Origin: an uncultured Christensenella sp.
GTDB taxonomy: Bacteria; Bacillota; Clostridia; Christensenellales; Borkfalkiaceae
Assembly: GCA_910578655.1 (NCBI GenBank)
Contig: CAJTQE010000012.1
Location: 1 to 20,349, forward strand
DNA: 20,349 nt
Direction: 5' to 3'
Part shown: in pieces, positions 1 to 5,766 of the stretch
How the letters are laid out: each line of letters opens with the position of its first letter
Numbering within the stretch: position 1 is the stretch's first letter
Notes under the pieces: model-generated
The model's input: only the letters and a program-made list of their open reading frames with translations
Told to the model about the DNA's origin: nothing
Database searches by the model: none
Translations under genes and position numbers: made by a program

Positions 1-117
1 GAAATTAATTTTGACGGAACCAAGGCGGAGTGGAACGCAATTAAAAAGGAACCCGACTGGGACATCGGTACAGGTCAATATATAGTTAAATGCACGGACG
101 GAAATATTTCAAAATAA
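1..117 (+). CDS. C-terminus of BspA-like leucine-rich-repeat surface protein (5' truncated by window)
   Basis: Frame 1 is open from the first base to a TAA at 115-117, giving the last 38 residues of a protein that starts outside the window. The segment INFDGTKAEWNAIKK followed by a short DW-containing stretch is the typical end of BspA-like LRR_5 surface proteins from gut Firmicutes. It also resembles the end of the complete protein at 9548-11170 (INFNFADTKADWDVIQK), so the two are probably paralogues. A strong terminator follows 18 bases after the stop. Its role (presumably surface adhesion or interaction) is inferred from the family only. Confidence 0.8.
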   Translation, partial: EINFDGTKAEWNAIKKEPDWDIGTGQYIVKCTDGNISK

Positions 118-134
118 AAAATACTGCAAGTGAT

Positions 135-160
135 ACGGGGCATGTTTATGCCCCGTTTTT
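135..160 (+). terminator. Intrinsic terminator after the partial LRR gene
   Basis: A 9-bp perfect stem ACGGGGCAT / ATGCCCCGT (135-143 with 148-156) has a GTTT loop and is followed by a T-run to 160. It lies just after the stop codon at 117. Confidence 0.9.
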
Positions 161-195
161 CACGCGGTTAATTTAACAAAATCTTATCTTTTAGT

Positions 196-225
196 ATTTA
201 CTTTTTAAAATTTATATGATAAAAT
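196..225 (+). promoter_or_regulatory. Promoter of the purine permease, extended -10
   Basis: TTTACT (197-202), a 17-bp spacer and TAAAAT (220-225), with TG at 217-218 forming an extended -10. The 30-bp block 196-225 matches the adeC promoter block 3021-3050 at 25 positions without gaps. No purine riboswitch is visible in the leader, which is only about 12 nt long and carries the Shine-Dalgarno sequence. Confidence 0.7.
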
Positions 226-244
226 TAAATTTAAGGGGGCAGAT

Positions 245-1807
245 ATGTGTCAAAATGAAGAAAAAAAACCGCTTTCAAAAGCGGACAGGTATTTTAAGCT
301 TACGGAAAGGGGCAGTGCGGTATCAACAGAAATTTTTGCAGGGGTAACAACGTTTCTTGCAATGTGTTATATTTTGGTTGTCAACCCCAATCAGATGCTG
401 TATTCGGGTACGGAACACGTTTTGTGGCCGTCGCTGTTTATCGCAACGGCGTTCGCTGCAATTATCGGCTGTCTGCTGTCGGCTTTCCTTTCGAATATGC
501 CGCTTGCGCAGGCTCCGGGAATAAGCGTAACGATAATGGTCGGCGGAATAATCGGCGGCGGAGTGGGCGAATACGCCTACAAATTTTCGGACGGAACGCC
601 TATGGCTTTCTCTTTCGGCAACGCAATGCTTATCGCGCTTATAAGCGGAATGTTGTTCTTTCTTCTCACCGTCATTCCCTGCGGCAGAGATAAAAATACC
701 GGCAGACTTATCGGCATAAGGGAAAAGATTTTCGAGGTAATTCCCGAAAGCATAAGGATAGCCATTCCCGTCGGCATAGGTCTTTTTATCGCGTTTATAG
801 GTATGCAGAAAGCCGGCTTGATTGTCAACGACGAATATACCCTTGTCGGACTTGTCAGTTTTAAAAGCTGGGGCGTAGGCGAATACGCGGCAAAGGGTGC
901 GATAGTCTGCCTTATTTCTCTTTTTTCAATTGCCCTTTTGTCGCACTATAAAGTTAAGGGCTCTGTAATGCTCGGAATACTCATCGCAACGATAGTTGCA
1001 ATTCCTCTCAACGTTGCCGACGTCGGCATAATAGCCGGCAAGGGCGACGTGTCGTGGAGATTCTGGGAAAACTTTGCAAACTTTTTCTCTATGGACGAAA
1101 AAGAGGGCGGAGCATTCCTTGCCGTGTTTACAAGCGGATTCGATTTTCCCAAGGGTACTGCGTTCACGGTTATAGTACTCGTAATTTCTTTCTGTATGCT
1201 TGACGTGTTCGATACAATGGGTACGGTACTCGGTTGTTGTACTAAGGCAAATCTTTTAGACGAATACGGCAAACCCGTAAACTTTTCAAAGACTATGCTT
1301 GCAGACTCAATTTCAACCTGCGCCGGCGCGCTTTTAGGTACTTCTACCGTGTCTGCATTAGTGGAAAGCGGAACAGGTATAGCCGCAGGCGGAAAAACGG
1401 GTCTTACCGCACTGACAAGCGCAGCGTTCTTTTTACTGTCGATATTTCTGTTGCCGCTGTTCGCGTTTATCCCTGTTGAGGCGGCAGCCGGCGCTCTTAT
1501 ATACGTCGGCGTGCTGATGATGGGCTCGGTAGTAAAAATCAATTTTAACGATTTAAGAATCGCTTTGCCTGCGTTTATAACCATAGTAATGATGCCGCTT
1601 ACATATTCAATAACAAGCGGTATAGGCCTTGGAGTAATTTCCTTCGTAGTGATTAACGGACTTTGCTATTTAATAGATTTGATAAAGTACGCCGCAACCA
1701 AGAAAAAGAATGAAGAGGCGGTTAAACCCAAATGGACGATTTCCGTCGTAATGCTTGTGATAACCGCATTTTTCCTCGTTTACTTTTTCGTTCCTACTGC
1801 AATATAA
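245..1807 (+). CDS. NCS2-family guanine/hypoxanthine-type permease (AzgA/PbuG-like)
   Basis: A 520-residue, highly hydrophobic polytopic membrane protein. The N-terminus has the AzgA-type opening (STEIFAGVTTFLAMCYILVV, then NP), followed by many transmembrane segments. The FDTMGT motif (about 322-327) and the GTSTVSALVESGTG...GKTGLTAL region (from about 365) are the substrate-site signatures of the COG2252 branch of nucleobase:cation symporters. Such proteins import guanine, hypoxanthine or adenine. The length is normal for the family. The start at 245 has a G-rich Shine-Dalgarno (GGGGG, 235-239). adeC lies downstream under a near-identical promoter, which supports a purine salvage role. The exact substrate (adenine versus guanine/hypoxanthine) cannot be read from sequence; adeC makes adenine or hypoxanthine plausible. 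Confidence 0.92.
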   Translation: MCQNEEKKPLSKADRYFKLTERGSAVSTEIFAGVTTFLAMCYILVVNPNQMLYSGTEHVLWPSLFIATAFAAIIGCLLSAFLSNMPLAQAPGISVTIMVGGIIGGGVGEYAYKFSDGTPMAFSFGNAMLIALISGMLFFLLTVIPCGRDKNTGRLIGIREKIFEVIPESIRIAIPVGIGLFIAFIGMQKAGLIVNDEYTLVGLVSFKSWGVGEYAAKGAIVCLISLFSIALLSHYKVKGSVMLGILIATIVAIPLNVADVGIIAGKGDVSWRFWENFANFFSMDEKEGGAFLAVFTSGFDFPKGTAFTVIVLVISFCMLDVFDTMGTVLGCCTKANLLDEYGKPVNFSKTMLADSISTCAGALLGTSTVSALVESGTGIAAGGKTGLTALTSAAFFLLSIFLLPLFAFIPVEAAAGALIYVGVLMMGSVVKINFNDLRIALPAFITIVMMPLTYSITSGIGLGVISFVVINGLCYLIDLIKYAATKKKNEEAVKPKWTISVVMLVITAFFLVYFFVPTAI

Positions 1808-1808
1808 T

Positions 1809-1834
1809 AAAAGCGCCCTTCAAGGGGCGCTTTT
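1809..1834. terminator. Bidirectional terminator between permease and convergent XRE gene
   Basis: Stem AAAAGCGCCC (1809-1818) pairs with GGGCGCTTTT (1825-1834) around a 6-nt loop. A-tract and T-tract flank the hairpin, so it can stop transcription from both the permease (+) and the XRE gene (-). The stem sequence resembles the terminator at 2957-2982. Confidence 0.88.
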
Positions 1835-1837
1835 GTT

Positions 1838-2044
1838 TTACTCGGTTTTGAAAAGTTCTGTCGGTGAAATATTTAATACTTCGCAAATCATTAAAATTGT
1901 TTTTAGTGTTGCGTTTACTTTTCCTTTCTCAAATTTATTAATATACGAAGCATCTTTTCCTATTCGCAAGCTTAAATCATAAGCAGATATGTTTGCTTTT
2001 CTTCGTATCTTTGATAACGTCAAACCTATATCTTTTAGTTCCAT
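1838..2044 (-). CDS. Small XRE-family (Cro/CI-type) DNA-binding protein
   Basis: A 68-residue protein that is almost entirely one helix-turn-helix domain (about residues 8-64). The recognisable parts are LSKIRRKANISAYDLSLRIG, then SYINKFEKGKVNATLKTIL and the family ending LNISPTELF. Proteins of this size are typically dimeric repressors or antitoxin-like regulators. It is divergent from the unknown gene at 2128, and two 16-bp near-identical repeats in the shared intergenic region are the obvious candidate operators. No Shine-Dalgarno precedes the ATG at 2044. A TATAAT on the minus strand (2056-2051) ends 6 nt before the ATG, so the mRNA is probably leaderless. Composition is AT-rich compared with the flanking purine genes. 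DNA-binding function is secure; the target is inferred. Confidence 0.88.
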   Translation of the reverse strand: MELKDIGLTLSKIRRKANISAYDLSLRIGKDASYINKFEKGKVNATLKTILMICEVLNISPTELFKTE

Positions 2045-2050
2045 ATTTTT

Positions 2051-2056
2051 ATTATA
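2051..2056 (-). promoter_or_regulatory. -10 element of the XRE gene, predicted leaderless
   Basis: On the minus strand TATAAT occupies 2056-2051. A start about 7 nt downstream would fall on the ATG at 2044. The matching -35 is weak (ATTAGT at 17 bp), so expression may be low or need help. It lies next to the operator-like repeats. Confidence 0.5.
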
Positions 2057-2070
2057 AAGGCTAAAAATTC

Positions 2071-2099
2071 TTGACTAATAGAATGGTATTCCATATAAT
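2071..2099 (+). promoter_or_regulatory. Strong promoter of the unknown gene at 2128
   Basis: TTGACT (2071-2076), a 17-bp spacer and a perfect TATAAT (2094-2099). This is close to consensus. The spacer and the predicted start site are both covered by the repeats at 2076-2111, a layout expected for a repressed promoter. Confidence 0.8.
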
Positions 2100-2111
2100 A
2101 GAATTATATTC
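2076..2111. promoter_or_regulatory. Paired operator-like repeats, probable XRE binding sites
   Basis: Two 16-bp copies, TAATAGAATGGTATTC (2076-2091) and TAATAGAATTATATTC (2096-2111), differ only at two central bases and are 20 bp apart, about two helical turns. Each contains the dyad GAAT-N3-ATTC. The first fills the spacer between -35 and -10 of the plus-strand promoter; the second covers its start site. A lone ATTC half-site at 2067-2070 may be a third, degenerate site. Assignment to the XRE protein is inference from position. Confidence 0.7.
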
Positions 2112-2127
2112 AATTGACGGATAAATT

Positions 2128-2919
2128 ATGAAAAAAGAAAGAGAACAATTTGAATTAGTTTCTCAGGCGCTGCAAGTCTCGGCAACATTAAACGATATAA
2201 TTTTAGAAAAGTTTATTTCAGGCACTTTGTCCGTAACAAGACAAATCAGCTTTGCAGAGCTGTATTTAATTACCGTTTACGATTATGAAAAGCTGAAAAA
2301 ATATATCGGAAACAATTATTTCATAGCTGAAAAAAATTATATCAAGGTCATAGCAGACGATAGGTTTTTAGCGGAATGTTCAAAAGATTATTTAAAACGC
2401 CGTGTTTTGAAATTGGTTATGCCGTCGAAATTCAGCATGGACGACTATGATAGCCGCCGCGAAAAATATTTAATTGATAAAGATTATTCACAAGCGGAAT
2501 TAGAGTTTGCTTACTCTATAATTGAAGAAATACTGTCGGTTGCAAAGCTTGACAATCTCCCCGACACGATTTCTATGGACGATTTATATCAGTTCAATTT
2601 GATAATCGGCTATAATTTTTATTACGCCGCAAGAAGAGTTTATAACGACATTTTACAAAACAGGCTGCACGCAGGGGATAATATAACGTCGCATTTGACG
2701 GAAGTGTTTGGGAATTGTGACGTTGCCGAATCGTTAAACGATAGATGCAAATTCGACTGCTTTTTTGATAAAGACGGCATTCTGAAATGCGATTTAAAAA
2801 CAAACAGAGAAACGCTGATAAAGAATTTTATAAATACGGCTTTGACCGATTTTTGCGACGTCAACTCGAAAATTGCTATTTTACAAAAGCTGAACGCCAA
2901 ATACCCTATACTAATTTAG
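2128..2919 (+). CDS. Hypothetical protein, 263 aa, partner of divergent XRE regulator
   Basis: I do not recognise this protein. It has 263 residues, no signal peptide and no membrane segment, so it is probably cytoplasmic. It is rich in charged, aromatic and helix-forming residues (for example YNFYYAARRVYNDIL). A cysteine-containing segment lies about residues 197-220 (NCDVAESLNDRCKFDCFF), without a clear metal-site pattern. The start at 2128 has only a weak GGA ribosome site. Its near-consensus promoter overlaps paired operators next to the small XRE gene, so it is probably tightly repressed. A toxin-, phage-defence- or mobile-element-type cargo gene is possible, but nothing in the sequence proves a function. 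The stop codon lies inside a 30-bp tandem duplication. The whole cassette is AT-rich, which hints at horizontal transfer. Confidence 0.75.
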   Translation: MKKEREQFELVSQALQVSATLNDIILEKFISGTLSVTRQISFAELYLITVYDYEKLKKYIGNNYFIAEKNYIKVIADDRFLAECSKDYLKRRVLKLVMPSKFSMDDYDSRREKYLIDKDYSQAELEFAYSIIEEILSVAKLDNLPDTISMDDLYQFNLIIGYNFYYAARRVYNDILQNRLHAGDNITSHLTEVFGNCDVAESLNDRCKFDCFFDKDGILKCDLKTNRETLIKNFINTALTDFCDVNSKIAILQKLNAKYPILI

Positions 2920-2948
2920 CTGAACGCCAAATACCCTATACTAATTTA
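2888..2948 (+). repeat. Exact 30-bp tandem duplication spanning the stop codon
   Basis: The 30-bp unit 2889-2918 is repeated without change at 2919-2948. Because 30 is a multiple of three, the second copy stays in frame after the TAG at 2917-2919 and encodes the same nine residues (LNAKYPILI) before a TAA at 2947-2949. Readthrough would therefore add a duplicate C-terminus. Confidence 0.95.
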
Positions 2949-2956
2949 AAAGATTT

Positions 2957-2983
2957 AAAAGCGCCCCTTGCGTGGCGCTTTTT
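2957..2983 (+). terminator. Intrinsic terminator of the unknown gene
   Basis: Stem AAAAGCGCC (2957-2965) pairs with GGCGCTTTT (2974-2982) around an 8-nt loop, with the T-run ending at 2983. The stem closely resembles that of the hairpin at 1809-1834, so the cassette is bracketed by similar terminators. Confidence 0.85.
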
Positions 2984-3020
2984 ACAATATAACGTTATGA
3001 GAAATAATATTTACTTAGCT

Positions 3021-3050
3021 ATTTACTTTTTAAACCGTATGTGATATAAT
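3021..3050 (+). promoter_or_regulatory. Promoter of adeC, extended -10
   Basis: TTTACT (3022-3027), a 17-bp spacer and TATAAT (3045-3050) with TG at 3042-3043. It is the twin of the permease promoter, with 14 identical bases (ATTTACTTTTTAAA) at its start. Only nine bases separate the -10 from the ATG at 3060. Confidence 0.8.
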
Positions 3051-3059
3051 AACTTTACT

Positions 3060-4772
3060 ATGTTAGAAAAATATATTTTAGCCGCTAAGCGGAGCGAAAA
3101 AGCCGATTTGGTTTTGAAAAACACACAGTACCTTGACGTGTTTTCGGGCAAGGTAAGAAAGGGCGATATTGCCATAGTCGGCGACAAGATAGTCGGCATA
3201 GGCGAATACGAGGGCAGGGAGGAAATAGACTGCTCTGATTTAACCGTGCTTCCCGGTTTTATCGACGGGCACGTTCATATAGAAAGTTCTCAGCTTTCGC
3301 CTGAGGAGTTTGCCTCTTTAATAGTTCCGCGCGGAACTACGGCGATAATCGCAGACCCCCACGAAATTACCAACGTCTGCGGAATTGCCGGTTGCGAATA
3401 CATATTAAAAGCTGCTGCGTCCGTTCCTTTGGACGTTATGTTAAATTTGCCGTCCTGCGTGCCTGCAACCCCGTTTGAAACCAACGGGGCAACACTTACC
3501 GGTAAGGATACCGCAAAATACGTTGCCCGTAACTACATATTCGGTTTGGGCGAATTTATGAATTATCCCGCGCTTATCGGCTGTGACGCAGACGCTCTTA
3601 AAAAGGCAGAGGCGGCTATCGCCTGCGGCAAAGTGATAGACGGACACGCGCCGTCTGTCAGCGGTTACGACTTAAACGCTTACCTGTGCTGCGGCGTCAC
3701 TACCGACCACGAATGTTCCGATAAAGCGGAAGTGGAGGAAAAAATTTCAAAGGGTATGTATCTGCATCTGCGTCACGGCTCGTCTACGCGCAATTTGGGC
3801 AACGCCAAATTTATGACGGCGGAAAATTCACGCAGGTTTCTTATCTGTACCGATGACAGGCACGCTGCCGACTTAAAGGAATTCGGGCATATAGACGACG
3901 CGCTTCGCAAAATGGTTGCAAGCGGAGTGGACCCTGCCCGTGCCGTCGCCTGCGCAACGCTTAATGCCGCCGAATGTTACGGTTTGAAATTCAGGGGAGC
4001 AATAGCCCCCAACTGGCTTGCGGATTTGGCCGCGGTTGACAATATGAAAAACTTTAACGTCAAGCTTGTCGTTAAAAGCGGAAAGGTTGTTGCACGGGAC
4101 GGCAAACCTCTTTTCGATACGTCTAAGCGGTATCTGCCTAAAAACGTGCTGAATACCGTGCATATTCCCCGTCTTACGGCAGACGACTTTAAACTTGACG
4201 TAAATAGCGACAGGTTAAAAGCAATTACCGTAGAGCAGGGCGGAATTCTGACCGACTGCGAAACAGTTACCGTAAAACGCGCCGACGGCGACGTTTCCGT
4301 CAAGGATACCGATTTATTGAAACTTGCCGTCGTTGAGCGGCATAAAATGACGGGCAATATCGGAAAAGGACTTTTAAAAGGCTACGGCTTTAAGGGCGGA
4401 GCAATGGGGCTTAGCGTGTCGCACGATTCGCACAATATAATTTTACTCGGCGACGATAACCGCGCTATGGCAGGCGCAGCCAACCGCCTGAAAGAGATAG
4501 GCGGAGGAATGGTAATAGTAGACAGCGCGGAAAATAAAATTTATTCGCTTGCGCTCGATATTGCAGGGCTTATGTCCTCGCGTGACGCGGAAAGTTTGCA
4601 GCGCGACAGTAAAGAGCTGATAGAGCGCGCCCACGCAATGGGCGTCAAACGCGGATATTCGGCGTTTATGTCGCTTGCCTTTTTATCGCTTGCGGTTATA
4701 CCGAAACTGAAACTTGTCGATAAGGGGCTTTTCGACGTTGAGAAATTTGCATTTACAAGTATAGAAGAATAA
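3060..4772 (+). CDS. adeC: Adenine deaminase
   Basis: A 570-residue cytoplasmic amidohydrolase-family enzyme converting adenine to hypoxanthine and ammonia, the usual length for bacterial AdeC. An N-terminal beta-sandwich (ADLVLKNTQYLDVFSGKV) leads to the metal site GFIDGHVHIESS (His71, His73). The TDDRH motif (264-268) and the C-terminal SHDSHNIILLGDD segment are characteristic of the family. The N-terminus aligns well with the family from the ATG at 3060. That start has no Shine-Dalgarno and lies 9 nt after the -10, so the mRNA is probably leaderless. The promoter is shared in sequence with the purine permease at 245, which points to coordinated purine salvage. A convergent terminator separates it from the rubrerythrin operon. 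Confidence 0.95.
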   Translation: MLEKYILAAKRSEKADLVLKNTQYLDVFSGKVRKGDIAIVGDKIVGIGEYEGREEIDCSDLTVLPGFIDGHVHIESSQLSPEEFASLIVPRGTTAIIADPHEITNVCGIAGCEYILKAAASVPLDVMLNLPSCVPATPFETNGATLTGKDTAKYVARNYIFGLGEFMNYPALIGCDADALKKAEAAIACGKVIDGHAPSVSGYDLNAYLCCGVTTDHECSDKAEVEEKISKGMYLHLRHGSSTRNLGNAKFMTAENSRRFLICTDDRHAADLKEFGHIDDALRKMVASGVDPARAVACATLNAAECYGLKFRGAIAPNWLADLAAVDNMKNFNVKLVVKSGKVVARDGKPLFDTSKRYLPKNVLNTVHIPRLTADDFKLDVNSDRLKAITVEQGGILTDCETVTVKRADGDVSVKDTDLLKLAVVERHKMTGNIGKGLLKGYGFKGGAMGLSVSHDSHNIILLGDDNRAMAGAANRLKEIGGGMVIVDSAENKIYSLALDIAGLMSSRDAESLQRDSKELIERAHAMGVKRGYSAFMSLAFLSLAVIPKLKLVDKGLFDVEKFAFTSIEE

Positions 4773-4773
4773 A

Positions 4774-4808
4774 GCAGAGCGGAGAAAAAATCTCCGCTCT
4801 GCCCTTTT
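4774..4808. terminator. Bidirectional terminator between adeC and the rubrerythrin operon
   Basis: A 12-bp perfect stem GCAGAGCGGAGA / TCTCCGCTCTGC (4774-4785 with 4791-4802) has a five-A loop and is followed by CCTTTT. On the minus strand the same hairpin is followed by TTTATT, so it can serve both convergent units. Confidence 0.9.
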
Positions 4809-4810
4809 CG

Positions 4811-5006
4811 TTACAGGTCGTCCGCGTCCTGAACAGGCTTTCCGCCGTCAACGGGTACGCCCGTGTAACTTCCGTTAGGGTCGAAGCTGTCCTTAAACTT
4901 ATTTGCAGTTTTTCGTGTTCTTCGTACTCTTTTCATTGGACTTACCGCATCTTCCGCCGCAGTTCTTTTCAGTAGACTGTGTCTTTTTTTCAGTAGTTTT
5001 TCTCAT
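4811..5006 (-). pseudogene. Small Cys-containing protein coupled to rubrerythrin, split by a one-base frameshift
   Basis: From the ATG at 5006 (Shine-Dalgarno GGAGA at 5015-5011) frame 0 encodes 35 residues with a CGGRC motif and stops at 4899. The +1 frame then continues through NKFKDSFDPNGSYTGVP and ends PVQDADDL at 4811. I recognise this second half as the conserved tail of small Firmicute proteins that normally carry an upstream Cys motif, so the two halves belong to one gene of about 64 codons. Removing one base (for example from the A-run near 4906-4913) would join them. A shorter ORF for the tail alone could start at 4936. The start codon overlaps the rubrerythrin stop (ATGA), implying translational coupling. 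Sequencing error, recent mutation and programmed +1 frameshifting are all possible. Function unknown; an oxidative-stress or metal role is only suggested by context. Confidence 0.6.
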
Positions 5007-5599
5007 ATTTTCTCCTTTTCAAACGGGATATGCAATTCAACTTCACCTTGACTTGCTTTGCAAAGGGGACATACGTCCCACGCTTTTGTCGACGTGTGCA
5101 TATATCCGCATTCGCTGCAAATATACAGTATAGGCGTTTCGTTTGAGAAAAGCTTTCCTTTTTTAAACGCTTCGTGAAGGTAATTAAAAACCATTTCGTG
5201 GCGTACTTCAACTTGTGCAACAAGCTTAAATAACGCTGCAATATCATTAAATCCTTCTTCGCGCGCTTCCTTTTCAAATGTCGGATAAATACGTGAATGT
5301 TCCTCGTGTTCGTCTTTTGCGGCAAATGCTAAGCTTTCGCCCAAATCACCGCTGTGAAAGGGATAACCTGCGTCAAGCTCTATATTATCAAGCTCAATAC
5401 CGCGTTTGGAAAGTTCTTCAAAAAATCTTCTTGCGTGTACCGTTTCGTTTTTTGCAAGCGTCTTTACGGTTTCGGCAAGGGTGATATAACCCTGCTGAGT
5501 GGCGGCACGCGCAATTAACTGATAGCGCATACCTGCCTGACTTTCGCCTGCAAAGCTCCTTGCAAGATTTAAATAAGTTTTGGTTGAATCGAATTGCAT
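5003..5599 (-). CDS. rbr: Rubrerythrin
   Basis: A 198-residue cytoplasmic diiron peroxidase that reduces hydrogen peroxide in anaerobes, taking electrons from rubredoxin-type donors. The ferritin-like domain shows diiron ligands Glu19, Glu52 with His55, Glu97/Glu100 and Glu131 with His134. The C-terminal rubredoxin-like domain binds one iron through Cys161-x2-Cys164 and Cys177-x2-Cys180. The start at 5599 is chosen because a strong GGAGG (5609-5605) lies 5 nt upstream. An in-frame ATG at 5614 exists but would put that ribosome site inside the gene. The stop overlaps the start of the small downstream gene by ATGA. It is divergent from the ABC exporter at 5767. No convincing minus-strand promoter was found; a 7-bp dyad at 5640-5661 could be an operator. 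Confidence 0.95.
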   Translation of the reverse strand: MQFDSTKTYLNLARSFAGESQAGMRYQLIARAATQQGYITLAETVKTLAKNETVHARRFFEELSKRGIELDNIELDAGYPFHSGDLGESLAFAAKDEHEEHSRIYPTFEKEAREEGFNDIAALFKLVAQVEVRHEMVFNYLHEAFKKGKLFSNETPILYICSECGYMHTSTKAWDVCPLCKASQGEVELHIPFEKEKI

Positions 5600-5639
5600 A
5601 TTTTCCTCCGTCAATAGTTATTGTGAACGATATTGCGAG

Positions 5640-5661
5640 TTTTATTCATTGTGTAATAAAA
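5640..5661. promoter_or_regulatory. AT-rich dyad upstream of rubrerythrin
   Basis: TTTTATT (5640-5646) and AATAAAA (5655-5661) form a 7-bp inverted repeat with an 8-bp spacer in the divergent region between rubrerythrin and the ABC exporter. It could be a regulator site, but AT-rich dyads occur by chance and it does not match the PerR or Rex consensus well. Confidence 0.3.
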
Positions 5662-5703
5662 ATGAAAATTTAATGATTTTTCGTTATAGGTCACGCTATA
5701 TAT

Positions 5704-5732
5704 TTTACATAAATATAATTATATGGTATTAT
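5704..5732 (+). promoter_or_regulatory. Promoter of the ABC exporter operon
   Basis: TTTACA (5704-5709), a 17-bp spacer and TATTAT (5727-5732), with TG at 5724-5725 making an extended -10. A Shine-Dalgarno AAAGG follows just before the ATG at 5767. Confidence 0.7.
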
Positions 5733-5766
5733 CATAGAAATTGTTTTTTAGGAAATAAAGGTAAAA

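Noticed and set aside
118..244. Purine riboswitch upstream of the permease
   Set aside because: Apart from the terminator, the promoter leaves a leader of only about 12 nt, and no aptamer-like conserved core is present. The same holds for adeC.
946..1584. 212-residue minus-strand open frame
   Set aside because: Antisense shadow of the purine permease; no ribosome site or recognisable motif.
2787..3044. 85-residue plus-strand open frame over the 30-bp duplication
   Set aside because: It is out of frame with the 263-aa gene, runs through its terminator and ends in the adeC promoter; no ribosome site.
4903..5133. 76-residue plus-strand open frame
   Set aside because: Antisense to the small Cys gene and rubrerythrin; no start signal, and its Phe-rich composition reflects the Lys-rich opposite strand.
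5615..5700. Rex- or PerR-type operator upstream of rubrerythrin
   Set aside because: TTGTGAA appears near 5622 but its second half does not match Rex. The AT-rich dyad at 5640-5661 differs from the PerR consensus in spacing and sequence.
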